Source: Apostichopus japonicus (lineage: Eukaryota > Echinodermata > Holothuroidea > Aspidochirotida > Stichopodidae). From it: a DNA stretch of 64,000 nt. Every line of letters starts with the position of its first letter. The first letter of the stretch is position 1. Location of the stretch: contig NC_092565.1 of assembly GCF_037975245.1 (NCBI RefSeq), forward strand, positions 2,531,499 through 2,595,498, in the 5' to 3' direction. The position numbers and the translations under genes were made by a program. The notes under the pieces were generated by a model, which saw only the letters and a list, made by a program, of their open reading frames with translations, searched no databases and was not told the DNA's origin. Below are positions 36,176 to 48,764 of the stretch, piece by piece.

Positions 36176-39100
36176 ACAGCGCGTTTAGAGATGTCCGTAT
36201 CGGGGTTAAAACTTCAAGGTCACTTTTGGTCAAGAAATCATTTTTGTTACCGATAGTAGAAGTATACCACGTAAAAGAGGAACCTTTCTACTTTAATGTG
36301 GTGCTAACCGGACATCCTAGTAGGCTCCATAACTAAAGTAAATCGATTTTGAAAAAAATAAAAATTAACCATTTTTCTGATCATTACACATAACGTATAT
36401 ACGGCGCGTTTAGAGAAGGGTCTGTATCGGGGTTAAAACTTCAAGGTCACTTTTGGTCAAGAAATCATTTTTGTTACCGATAGTAGAGATATACCACGTA
36501 AAAGAGGAACCTGTCTACTTTAATGTGGTGCTAACCGGACATCCTAGTAGGCTCCATAACTAAAGTTAATCGATTTTGAAAAAAATAAAAATTAACATTT
36601 TTCTGATCATTACACATAACGTATATACGGCGCGTTTAGAGAAGGGTCTGTATCGGGGTTAAAACTTCAAGGTACTTTTGGTCAAGAAATCATTTTTGTT
36701 ACCGATAGTAGAGTATACCACGTAAAAGAGGAACCTGTCTACTTTAATGTAATGCTAACCGGACATCCTAGTAGGCTCCATAACTAAAGTTAATCGATTT
36801 TGAAAAAAAATAAAAATTAACCATTTTTCTTATCATTACACACTACGTATATACAGCGCGTTTAGAGATGTCCGTATCGGGGTTAAAACTTTAAGGCCAC
36901 TTTTGGTCAAGAAATCATTTTTGTTACCGATAGTAGAGGTATACCACGTGAAAGAGGAACCTTTCTGCTTTAATGTGGTCCTATTCGGACATCCTAGTAG
37001 GCTCCATAACTAAAGTTAATCGATTTTGAAAAAATAAAAATTAACCATTTTTCTGATCATTACACACTACGTATATACAGCGCGTTTAGAGATGTCCGTA
37101 TCGGGGTTAAAACTTTAAGGCCATTTTTGGTCAAGAAATCATTTTTGTTACCGATAATAGAGGTATACCACGTGAAAGAGGAACTTGTCTACTTTAATGT
37201 GGTGCTAACCGGACATGCCAGTAGGCTCCATAACTAAAGTTAATCGATTTTGAAAAAAATAAAAATTATAAATTTATCTGATCATTACACATAACGTATA
37301 TACAGCGCGTTTAGAGATGTCCGTATCGGGGTTAAAACTTTAAGGCCACTTTTGGTCAAGAAATCATTTTTGTTACCGATAGTAGAGGTATATCACGTGA
37401 AAGATGAACCTGTCTACTTTAATGTGGTGCTAACCAGACATGCCAGTAGGCTCCATAACTAAAGTTAATCGATTTTGAAGGGGAAAAAAATTGGGATCAT
37501 TACATGTTACGTATATACAGTGCGTTTAGAGATGTCCGTATCGGGTTTAAAACTTTGAGGCCATTTTTGGTCAAGAAATCATTTTTGTTACCGACAGTAG
37601 ATGTATACCACGTGAAAGAGGAACCATTCTACTTTAATGTGGTGCTAACCGGACATGCCAGTAGGCTCCATAACTAAAGTTAATCGATTTTGAAGGGAAA
37701 AAATTATTTTTTCGGATCATTACACATTAGATATACAACGCGTTTAGAGATGTCCGTATCGGGGTTAAAACTTTAAGGCCATTTTTGGTCAAGGAAACAT
37801 TTTTGTTACCGATAGTAGAGGTATATCACGTGAAAGATGAACCTGTCTACTTGAATGTGATGCTAACCGGACATGCCAGTAGGCTCCATAACTAAAGTTA
37901 ATCGATTTTGAAAAAAATAAAAATTATAAATTTATCTGATCATTACACATAACGTATATACAGCGCGTTTAGAGATGTCCGTATCGGGGTTAAAACTTTA
38001 AGGCCACTTTTGGTCAAGAAATCATTTTTGTTACCGATAGTAGAGGTATACCACGTGAAAGAGGAACCTTTCTGCTTTAATGTGGTCCTATTCGGACATC
38101 CCAGTAGGCTCCATAACTAAAGTTAATCGATTTTGAAAAAAATAAACATTAACCATTTTTCTTATCATTACACACTACGTATATACAGCGCGTTTAGAGA
38201 TGTCCGTATCGGGGTTAAAACTTTAAGGCCATTTTTGGTCAAGGAAACATTTTTGTTACCGATATATCACGTGAAAGATGAACCTGTCTACTTTAATGTG
38301 ATGCTAACCGGACATGCCAGTAGGCTCCATAACTAAAGTTAATCGATTTTGAAAAAAATAAAAATTATAAATTTATCTGATCATTACACATAACGTATAT
38401 ACAGCGCGTTTAGAGATGTCCGTATCGGGGTTAAAACTTTAAGGCCACTTTTGGTCAAGAAATCATTTTTGTTACCGATAGTAGAGGTATATCACGTGAA
38501 AGATGAACCTGTCTACTTTAATGTGGTGCTAACCGGACATGCCAGTAGGCTCCATAACTAAAGTTAATCGATTTTGAAAAAAAATAAAAATTAACCATTT
38601 TTCTTATCATTACACACTACGTATATACAGCGCGTTTAGAGATGTCCGTATCGGGGTTAAAACTTTAAGGCCACTTTTGGTCAAGAAATCATTTTTGTTA
38701 CCGATAGTAGAGGTATACCACGTGAAAGAGGAACCTTTCTGCTTTAATGTGGTCCTATTCGGACATCCTAGTAGGCTCCATAACTAAAGTTAATCGATTT
38801 TGAAAAAATAAAAATTAACCATTTTTCTGATCATTACACACTACGTATATACAGCGCGTTTAGAGATGTCCGTATCGGGGTTAAAACTTTAAGGCCATTT
38901 TTGGTCAAGAAATCATTTTTGTTACCGATAATAGAGGTATACCACGTGAAAGAGGAACTTGTCTACTTTAATGTGGTGCTAACCGGACATGCCAGTAGGC
39001 TCCATAACTAAAGTTAATCGATTTTGAAAAAAATAAAAATTATAAATTTATCTGATCATTACACATAACGTATATACAGCGCGTTTAGAGATGTCCGTAT

Positions 39101-42100
39101 CGGGGTTAAAACTTTAAGGCCACTTTTGGTCAAGAAATCATTTTTGTTACCGATAGTAGAGGTATATCACGTGAAAGATGAACCTGTCTACTTTAATGTG
39201 GTGCTAACCAGACATGCCAGTAGGCTCCATAACTAAAGTTAATCGATTTTGAAGGGGAAAAAAATTGGGATCATTACATGTTACGTATATACAGTGCGTT
39301 TAGAGATGTCCGTATCGGGTTTAAAACTTTGAGGCCATTTTTGGTCAAGAAATCATTTTTGTTACCGACAGTAGATGTATACCACGTGAAAGAGGAACCA
39401 TTCTACTTTAATGTGGTGCTAACCGGACATGCCAGTAGGCTCCATAACTAAAGTTAATCGATTTTGAAGGGAAAAAAATTATTTTTTTGGATCATTACAC
39501 ATTAGATATACAACGCGTTTAGAGATGTCCGTATCGGGGTTAAAACTTTAAGGCCATTTTTGGTCAAGGAAACATTTTTGTTACCGATAGTAGAGGTATA
39601 TCACGTGAAAGATGAACCTGTCTACTTGAATGTGATGCTAACCGGACATGCCAGTAGGCTCCATAACTAAAGTTAATCGATTTTGAAAAAAATAAAAATT
39701 ATAAATTTATCTGATCATTACACATAACGTATATACAGCGCGTTTAGAGATGTCCGTATCGGGGTTAAAACTTTAAGGCCACTTTTGGTCAAGAAATCAT
39801 TTTTGTTACCGATAGTAGAGGTATATCACGTGAAAGATGAACCTGTCTACTTTAATGTGGTGCTAACCGGACATCCTAGTAGGCTCCATAACTAAAGTTA
39901 ATCGATTTTGAAAAAAAATAAAAATTAACCATTTTTCTGATCATTACACGCTACGTATATACAGCGCGTTTAGAGATGTCCGTATCGGGGTTAAAACTTT
40001 AAGGCCACTTTTGGTCAAGAAATCATTTTTGTTACCGATAGTAGAGGTATACCACGTGAAAAAGGAACCTTTCTACTTTAATGTGGTCCTATTCGGACAT
40101 CCTAGTAGGCTCCATAACTAAAGTTAATCGATTTTGAAAAAATAAAAATTAACCATTTTTCTTATCATTACACATTACGTATATACAGCGCGTTTAGAGA
40201 TGTCCGTATCGGGGTTAAAACTTTAAGGCCACTTTTGGTCAAGAAATCATTTTTGTTACCGATAGTAGAGGTATATCACGTGAAAGAGGAACCTGTCTAC
40301 TTTAATGTGGTGCTAACCGGACATGCCAGTAGGCTCCATAACTAAAGTTAATCGATTTTGAAAAAAATAAAAATTATAAATTTATCTGATCATTACACAT
40401 AACGTATATACAGCGCGTTTAGAGATGTCCGTATCGGGGTTAAAACTTTAAGGCCATTTTTGGTCAAGAAAACATTTTTGTTACCGATAGTAGAGGTATA
40501 TCACGTGAAAGATGAACCTGTCTACTTTAATGTGGTGCTAACCGGACATGCCAGTAGGCTCCATAACTAAAGTTAATCGATTTTGAAAAAATAAAAATTA
40601 TAAATTTAACTGATCATTACACATAACGTATATACAGCGCGTTTAGAGATGTCCGTATCGGGGTTAAAACTTTAAGGCCATTTTTGGTCAAGAAATCATT
40701 TTTGTTACCGATAGTAGAGGTATATCACGTGAAAGATGACCCTGTCTACTTTAATGTGGTGCTAACCGGACATGCCAGTAAGCTCCATAACTAAAGTTAA
40801 TCGATTTTGAAAAAATTAAAATTAACCATTTTTCTGATCATTACACACTACGTATATACAGCGCGTTTAGAGATGTCCGTATCGGGGTTAAAAATTTAAG
40901 GCCACTTTTGGTCAAGAAATCATTTTTGTTACCGATAGTAGAGGTATATCACGTGAAAGATTAACCTGTCTACTTTAATGTGGTGCTAACCAGACATGCC
41001 AGTAGGCTCCATAACTAAAGTTAATCGATTTTGAAGGGGAAAAAAATTGGGATCATTACATGTTACGTATATACAGTGCTTTTAGAGATGTCCGTATCGG
41101 GTTTAAAACTTTGAGGCCATTTTTGGTCAAGAAATCATTTTTGTTACCGACAGTAGATGTATACCACGTGAAAGAGGAACCATTCTACTTTAATGTGGTG
41201 CTAACCGGACATGCCAGTAGGCTCCATAACTAAAGTTAATCGATTTTGAAGGGAAAAAAATTATTTTTTTGGATCATTACACATTAGATATACAACGCGT
41301 TTAGAGATGTCCGTATCGGGGTTAAAACTTTAAGGCCATTTTTGGTCAAGGAAACATTTTTGTTACCGATAGTAGAGGTATATCACGTGAAAGATGAACC
41401 TGTCTACTTGAATGTGATGCTAACCGGACATGCCAGTAGGCTCCATAACTAAAGTTAATCGATTTTGAAAAAAATAAAAATTATAAATTTAACTGATCAT
41501 TACACATAACGTATATACAGCGCGTTTAGAGATGTCCGTATCGGGGTTAAAACTTTAAGGCCACTTTTGGTCAAGAAATCATTTTTGTTACCGATAGTAG
41601 AGGTATACCACGTGAAAGAGGAACCTTTCTGCTTTAATGTGGTCCTATTCGGACATCCTAGTAGGCTCCATAACTAAAGTTAATCGATTTTGAAAAAATA
41701 AACATTAACCATTTTTCTTATCATTACACACTACGTATATACAGCGCGTTTAGAGATGTCCGTATCGGGGTTAAAACTTTAAGGCCATTTTTGGTCAAGG
41801 AAACATTTTTGTTACCGATAGTAGAGGTATATCACGTGAAAGATGAACCTGTCTACTTTAATGTGATGCTAACCGGACATGCCAGTAGGCTCCATAACTA
41901 AAGTTAATCGATTTTGAAAAAAATAAAAATTATAAATTTATCTGATCATTACACATAACGTATATACAGCGCGTTTAGAGATGTCCGTATCGGGGTTAAA
42001 ACTTTAAGGACACTTTTGGTCAAGAAATCATTTTTGTTACCGATAGTAGAGGTATACCACGTGAAAGAGGAACCTTTCTGCTTTAATGTGGTCCTATTCG

Positions 42101-45100
42101 GACATCCTAGTAGGCTCCATAACTAAAGTTAATCGATTTTGAAAAAAATAAAAATTATAAATTTATCTGATCATTACACATAACGTATATACAGCGCGTT
42201 TAGAGATGTCCGTATCGGGGTTAAAACTTTAAGGCCACTTTTGGTCAAGAAATCATTTTTGTTACCGATAGTAGAGGTATATCACGTGAAAGATGAACCT
42301 GTCTACTTTAATGTGGTGCTAACCGGACATGCCAGTAGGCTCCATAACTAAAGTTAATCGATTTTGAAAAAAAATAAAAATTAACCATTTTTCTGATCAT
42401 TACACACTACGTATATACAGCGCGTTTAGAGATGTCCGTATCGGGGTTAAAACTTTAAGGCCACTTTTGGTCAAGAAATCATTTTTGTTACCGATAGTAG
42501 AGGTATACCACGTGAAAAAGGAACGTTTCTACTTTAATGTGGTCCTATTCGGACATCCTAGTAGGCTCCATAACTAAAGTTAATCGATTTTGAAAAAATA
42601 AAAATTAACCATTTTTCTTATCATTACACATTACGTATATACAGCGCGTTTAGAGATGTCCGTATCGGGGTTAAAACTTTAAGGCCACTTTTGGTCAAGA
42701 AATCATTTTTGTTACCGATAGTAGAGGTATATCACGTGAAAGAGGAACGTGTCTACTTTAATGTGGTGCTAACCGGACATGCCAGTAGGCTCCATAACTA
42801 AAGTTAATCGATTTTGAAAAAAATAAAAATTATAAATTTATCTGATCATTACACATAACGTATATACAGCGCGTTTAGAGATGTCCGTATCGGGGTTAAA
42901 ACTTTAAGGCCATTTTTGGTCAAGAAAACATTTTTGTTACCGATAGTAGAGGTATATCACGTGAAAGATGAACCTGTCTACTTTAATGTGATGCTAACCG
43001 GACATGCCAGTAGGCTCCATAACTAAAGTTAATCGATTTTGAAAAAATAAAAATCATAAATTTAACTGATCATTACACATAACGTATATACAGCGCGTTT
43101 AGAGATGTCCGTATCGGGGTTAAAACTTTAAGGCCACTTTTGGTCAAGAAATCATTTTTGTTACCGATAGTAGAGGTATATCACGTGAAAGATGACCCTG
43201 TCTACTTTAATGTGGTGCTAACCGGACATGCCAGTAGGCTCCATAACTAAAGTTAATCGATTTTGAAAAAATTAAAATTAACCATTTTTCTGATCATTAC
43301 ACACTACGTATATACAGCGCGTTTAGAGATGTCCGTATCGGGGTTAAAACTTTAAGGCCACTTTTGGTCAAGAAATCATTTTTGTTACCGATAGTAGAGG
43401 TATACCACGTGAAAGAGGAACCTTTCTACTTTAATGTGGTCCTATTCGGACATCCTAGTAGGCTCCATAACTAAAGTTAATCGATTTTGAAAAAATAAAA
43501 ATTAACCATTTTTCTTATCATTACACATTACGTATATACAGCGCGTTTAGAGATGTCCGTATCGGGGTTAAAACTTTAAGGCCATTTTTGGTCAAGAAAT
43601 CATTTTTGTTACCGACAGTAGATGTATACCACGTGAAAGAGGAACTTGTCTACTTTAATGTGGTGCTAACCGGACATGCCAGTAGGCTCCATAACTAAAG
43701 TTAATCGATTTTGAAAAAAATAAAAATTATAAATTTATCTGATCATTACACATAACGTATATACAGCGCGTTTAGAGATGTCCGTATCGGGGTTAAAAAT
43801 TTAAGGCCACTTTTGGTCAAGAAATCATTTTTGTTACCGATAGTAGAGGTATATCACGTGAAAGATGAACCTGTCTACTTTAATGTGGTGCTAACCAGAC
43901 ATGCCAGTAGGCTCCATAACTAAAGTTAATCGATTTTGAAGGGGAAAAAAATTGGGATCATTACATGTTACGTATATACAGTGCTTTTAGAGATGTCCGT
44001 ATCGGGTTTAAAACTTTGAGGCCATTTTTGGTCAAGAAATCATTTTTGTTACCGACAGTAGATGTATACCACGTGAAAGAGGAACCATTCTACTTTAATG
44101 TGGTGCTAACCGGACATGCCAGTAGGCTCCATAACTAAAGTTAATCGATTTTGAAGGGAAAAAAATTATTTTTTTGGATCATTACACATTAGATATACAA
44201 CGCGTTTAGAGATGTCCGTATCGGGGTTAAAACTTTAAGGCCACTTTTGGTCAAGAAATCATTTTTGTTACCGATAGTAGAGGTATATCACGTGAAAGAT
44301 GAACCTGTCTTCTTTAATGTGGTGCTAACCGGACATCCTAGTAGGCTCCATAACTAAAGTTAATCGATTTTGAAAAAATAAAAATTAACCATTTTTCTGA
44401 TCATTACACACTACGTATATACAGCGCGTTTAGAGATGTCCGTATCGGGGTTAAAACTTTAAGGCCACTTTTGGTCAAGAAATCATTTTTGTTACCGATA
44501 GTAGCGGTATACCACGTGAAAGAGGAACCTTTCTACTTTAATTTGGTCCTATTCGGACATCCTAGTAGGCTCCATAACTAAAGTTAATCGATTTTGGAAA
44601 AAAAAAATTAACCATTTTTCTTATCATTACACATTAGATATACAGCGCGTTTAGAGATGTCCGTATCGGGGTTAAAATTTTAAGGCCACTTTTGGTCAAG
44701 AAATCATTTTTGTTACCGATAGTAGAGGTACATCACGTGAAAGATGAACCTTTCTACATTAATGTGGTCCTATTCGGACATCCTAGTAGGCTCCATAACT
44801 AAAGTTAATCGATTTTGAAAAAATAAACATTAACCATTTTTCTGATCATTACACATTACGTATATACAGCGCGTTTAGAGATGTCCGTATCGGGGTTAAA
44901 ACTTTAAGGCCATTTTTGGTCAAGAAATCATTTTTGTTACCGATAGTAGAGGTATATCACGTGAAAGATGAACCTGTCTACTTTAATGTGGTGCTAACCG
45001 GACATGCCAGTAGACTCCATAACTAAAGTTAATCGATTTTGAAAAAATAAAAATTAACCATTTTTCTGATCATTACACACTACGTATATACAGCGCGTTT

Positions 45101-45460
45101 AGAGATGTCCGTATCGGGGTTAAAACTTTAAGGCCACTTTTGGTCAAGAAATCATTTTTGTTACCGATAGTAGAGGTATACCACGTGAATGAGGAACCTT
45201 TCTACTTTAATGTGGTCCTATTCGGACATCCTAGTAGGCTCCATAACTAAAGTTAATCGATTTTGAAAAAATAAAAATTAACCATTTTTCTGATCATTAC
45301 ACACTACGTATATACAGCGCGTTTAGAGATGTCCGTATCGGGGTTAAAACTTTAAGGCCACTTTTGGTCAAGAAATCATTTTTGTTACCGATAGTAGAGG
45401 TATACCACGTGAAAGAGGAACCTTTCTACTTTAACCAGACATGCCAGTAGGCTCCATAAC
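36165..45460 (-). repeat. Right satellite array, about 41 units, inverted relative to the left array
   Basis: The units are the reverse complement of the left array (CTAACCGGACAT at 36304, 36531 and onward, spacing about 222-228). The first three units are of the left-arm type (GAGAAGGGTCTGTATCGG, CTTCAAGGTCAC). From about 36840 a different subtype dominates (GAGATGTCCG, CTTTAAGGCCAC, GCCAGTAGGCTCC). A variant pair beginning GAAGGGGAAAAAAATTGGGA recurs at about 37480, 39253, 41032 and 43937, showing higher-order blocks of about 1.78 kb and 2.9 kb. Confidence 0.95.
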
Positions 45461-45700
45461 TAAAATTAATTGATTTTAAAGAAGAAAAAAAAATATCAAT
45501 ATTTTAAAACGTTTAGGCCACTTTTGGTCAAAAAAATCGGCTTTGTTACCGATAGTAGGTATTACACGTGAAAGAAGAAATTGTTTTCTTTGATTTGATG
45601 CTAACCGGACCTCCTAACTAGGTCGATAACTCAAATTAACCGATTTTGAAATAATAATACGTTTGGATCATAACACATTACCACGCGTTTCGAGCTAATT
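45461..45700 (-). repeat. Degenerate satellite units at the outer edge of the right array
   Basis: One to two diverged units remain recognisable by GCCACTTTTGGTCAAAAAA, TTGTTACCGATAGTAGG, GCTAACCGGAC and ACGCGTTTCGAG. Decay toward the array edge is typical of satellites, where edge units escape homogenisation. Confidence 0.8.
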
Positions 45701-46139
45701 TTCCCATTTGCATCCCACTCCTGTTAGGATCGAACGGTTTGTAGCCATCGAATTTCAATAAATCAAAGTGTTACTGGCTGTTTTTTCATACCACGTGTAA
45801 GAGGAATAACTTAACATCGTCATTGTACCCCTCTTGACTGTTGCATATTCTCATAAATTAATTGTTTAGACATTTGAAAAAAAAAAAAAAAAAAAAAGGT
45901 ATAAAAATTGCCGCCATTTACGCCTTTCTCCACAAGATTTGGTAGGATCACAAGTTTCAGTTCAATATGGATGCAGATTTCGTCCACCATTAAATTCCAA
46001 AATTATATTACATGAAAGAGCAACAACTCATCTCTCATATGGTGCAATTATTGGCATTTTACAGTATTCATAGCGTTAATTATTATCGCTTTAAAACAGG
46101 TACGAAAAAGTAGCAGTCTTGTTATTGTCCGCTAATTTA
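45701..46139. other. Subterminal non-satellite region of the right arm
   Basis: It contains a 21-A run at 45877-45897 and no recognisable coding. A further degraded satellite word (CATACCACGTGTAAGAGGA) is at about 45787. There is no counterpart of this length in the left arm, where the array starts about 100 bp after the terminal repeat. Confidence 0.5.
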
Positions 46140-46300
46140 GGCTGCCCTTAGTGGCTGCTGGGGATCCACTTTCCCGCCACAGCGTACCCAGCGCTCGTCA
46201 CAGTGTACAAACATCAGTGGCCAACGGCGTGTAACGTTGATGTATACACTATTGGCTGCTGTTAGTGGCTGCTGTTAGTGGCTGCTACGTTCAAACAGGT
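46140..46300 (-). repeat. Right terminal inverted repeat region
   Basis: It contains TTAGTGGCTGCTG-type motifs at 46148-46160 and three in tandem at 46251-46288, then ends GTTCAAACAGGT. The terminal 26 bp pair with the left end (22 of 26). Confidence 0.85.
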
Positions 46301-46309
46301 ACAGGTCAC
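46301..46309. repeat. Right target-site duplication of the 22-kb element
   Basis: ACAGGTCAC, identical to 24259-24267. Confidence 0.88.
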
Positions 46310-46976
46310 ATCATTGAGTCGTAAATAGTTTACTGGCCAGATTGAGTGAACGATGATATGCCAAACTTTCAATTGGCAATAAGATTACTGTTGAACAACT
46401 TACTGGAATTCCATTAGAATCATTGAAGAATGAAACCTCTTCTCTCATACATTTCTCAATTCAAACATTTTTTATAATACTTTCGTAGATGGAAACAAAG
46501 ATTTTGACGGACGCGACGAACTACCCAATGTCAAACGAAGGACACCGATGGTCCCTGGTCAGGTCAGGTCAATTTTTCTTCGTGCCTGTTTTCATGGGCG
46601 GCGATCATGGGGGGGGGACAATATTTTAGGTGGGGATATAGTATCTAATATCCCCCCCCCCAATATTTTTAGCATATTTTTTTTATGATATCGCTGGTAA
46701 TTTCAAAATAGAAAATGCTTAGATGCAACTTACAAGGCCTGGGCAGTGCCATTTCCAGCGATCTGGGAGGCATTTACGGCAAAAATTTTCTTCGCACCAA
46801 CTTATTGTGGCGCTACGCTTAGATAGTTTGCCTACAAGCTTCGCCCCTCCCTTGGCAATCCCTCGCAAGGCGCATGTCTAACCGTGTCACAATTTGTAAC
46901 AATATATGAGCGAAAGTAGTTTTTACTCTTTTTTTTTCTCGAAATGAATAGCTAGACGGACCGCATCCGTAATGAA

Positions 46977-47051
46977 ATATATATATATATATATATATGT
47001 ATATGTATGTATATGTATATATATATGTATGTATATGTATATATATGTATG

Positions 47052-47096
<45 letters not shown>

Positions 47097-47115
47097 GAAA
47101 ACGTAATGAGAAGGA

Positions 47116-47142
<27 letters not shown>
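46977..47142. repeat. AT/ATGT microsatellite
   Basis: (AT)n with interspersed ATGTATGT units, two blocks split by a short unique stretch at 47093-47116. Confidence 0.95.
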
Positions 47143-47147
<5 letters not shown>

Positions 47148-47552
47148 GGGCGGCGATCATGGGGGGGGGGGGGGACGGAGGGACATGTTCCCCCAATCTT
47201 TTAGGTGGGGGATATACGGTAGTATCTAATAGTTACTCATATCCCCCCCCCCCCCCAATATTTGGTGGCATATTTTTGTGTGTGGCTATAAATAGAAAAT
47301 AATGCGTGAGATTATTTATCCAAATCATATTTGGCGGTGGCTAAAACTTCATCCAACACATGCTGTATGAGGTAAACGACTCTTCGTGGTCGTTTCTGTG
47401 ACCGTATAGCACGTACTCACTCATGATTATTATCATAATGTCTGTACATCTCTTGTGTATGAGTGTAAGTACGTACAATCATATATATGATCCACATCGA
47501 TATGGGTTCACTTGGTTTCCATTTGGCCTGTTTCCTACAAGATTTCTAACCG

Positions 47553-48247
47553 CAGGCGCGTAGCCAAGGGGGGGGGGGGGGTGCGAAGGGTGGAGACCGC
47601 CCCCTCGAGCATTTTTTTTTATGATATCGAAGTTTTATAGTAGCCGTTATAAGAGGTTTTAATATTTGTACACCAATAAATTAACTGTGTCTGAATTTTC
47701 GAAAATTCCTTGACCAACATTCTTCATCATACTTCCCTCTACTCGTGCAATTTTGACCGGTCTGTTACGGGTTGAAGTGGGTTTTTCTATATTGGTTGTC
47801 CATTAGATGAAATTTTGTGCAACATTATGGGTATGTTTGAAGTGAATTTATTATTCAAATTCTAAACAAATAATGGGCTTAAAACCTTGAAAAGTGGGGC
47901 TGACGGGTATTGTGGGGCGTTACGTAGAATTACCTACAAAAGCAATGATACACAGGAGATGCGATGAGGTCGAACATGATGTGTGACTGGTGACAATCTT
48001 GAAAAAGGTTATGAATGAAGAAAAAAAACTATTTGGGAAAAACTTGATTCTCAGGCAAAAGTGTACATCTGGTTGGTCATTTTCAAGCCCGAGAAGTGCC
48101 ATTTCCGGTGATCTGGGGGGCTATCAAAACCAGAAATTTTCTTGTACGCTGCGCGCCAACCAATGGTGGCGCTCCGATTTGATAGTAATTTGCCTGCTCC
48201 CAAGCAAATGTCCCCCCCCCCCAATACTTGAAACAAATCGCCGCCCC
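47553..48247 (-). mobile_element. Non-autonomous DNA transposon copy, long form (minus)
   Basis: It begins AGGCGCGTAGCCAAGG next to a G run. On the minus strand it corresponds, with divergence and indels, to 58057-58690: shared landmarks are CAGTCACACATCATGTTCGA, GGTTGGTCATTTTCAAG and the GCGCCACCAT/TTGGCGCG module. It is nested in the composite above. Confidence 0.7.
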
Positions 48248-48466
48248 TGCCTGTTTTCATACTCCTATGCACAGCTACATATTATTTATGGCTCTGCACA
48301 GCTACATATATAAGAGTGTTATCGATCCACCAAAGTTTTCGCGTATCCAAGACAGAGTGTAAAACACTAAGAGAACGTTTTACATTTTTCGAATTGTGAC
48401 AAAATATGTTTAATCGGCTCTGGGGTCTATGCCACCGTATGATGCCTTCAGAGAGCCACGCAAGAT

Positions 48467-48756
48467 CAGGCGCGTAGCCAGGAATTTGCCAAGGGAGGGG
48501 CGAAACTGTAGATTCGGCATTGCAAACTGTCTAAGCGTAGCGCCACCATGATTGGCGCGAAGCGTACAATAAAATTTTGGCTGAAAATGCCTCCCAGATC
48601 GCTGGAAATGGCACTTCCCAGGCCTTGTAAGTTGCATCTTAGCATTTTCTCTTTTGAAAATACTAGCGATATCATAAATACATTAAACAATTTTTTTTTA
48701 AATATGCTCAAGGGGGGCGGCTGCCCCCTTCGCCCCCCCCCTTGGCTACGCGCCTG
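48467..48756. mobile_element. MITE, 290 bp, hAT-like
   Basis: It has terminal inverted repeats CAGGCGCGTAGCCAGG and the mirror of CCTTGGCTACGCGCCTG, and a perfect 8-bp target duplication CGCAAGAT at 48459-48466 and 48757-48764. The interior carries the module CTAAGCGTAGCGCCACCAT, then a sequence shared with 46680-46830 in inverted orientation (GATCGCTGGAAATGGCACT). Confidence 0.88.
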
Positions 48757-48764
48757 CGCAAGAT

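Larger units (their letters stand above)
24268..46300. mobile_element. Giant Foldback/MULE-like transposon, 22,033 bp
   Basis: Perfect 9-bp direct repeats flank the segment. Its ends are inverted repeats: the left 26 bp and the reverse complement of the right 26 bp agree at 22 positions, including an unbroken GTAGCAGCCACTAA. Each end continues with further copies of a CAGCAGCCACTAA motif. Internally it is a near-symmetric palindrome: satellite array, inner 150-bp repeat, loop, inverted inner repeat, inverted satellite array. Foldback elements are known for long inverted arms made of tandem repeats, and 9-bp duplications are typical of Foldback and the Mutator superfamily. The class assignment is inference; the boundaries are direct observation. 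No intact transposase is seen, so it is probably non-autonomous or dead. Confidence 0.82.
46596..48247. mobile_element. Composite element between 13-bp direct repeats
   Basis: TGCCTGTTTTCAT occurs at 46583-46595 and 48248-48260. The enclosed segment begins GGGCGGCGAT and ends with its inverse ATCGCCGCCC. An internal second start (GGGCGGCGATCATGGGG at 47150) and two copies of the shared module (46786-46828, 48143-48190, both minus) show nesting or tandem duplication. No transposase is seen. Confidence 0.6.

Noticed and set aside
24420-45460. CRISPR array, or a centromere, as an explanation of the tandem units
   Set aside because: Units are about 225 bp with no spacer structure; the arrays are inverted and bounded by transposon ends with a target duplication, so a mobile element explains them better.
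36165-45460. Hammerhead ribozyme in the satellite unit
   Set aside because: I looked for CTGATGA ... GAAA core boxes on both strands of the unit and did not find them.
46819-47204. Tyr/Ile-rich frames
   Set aside because: Translations of the AT/ATGT microsatellite.
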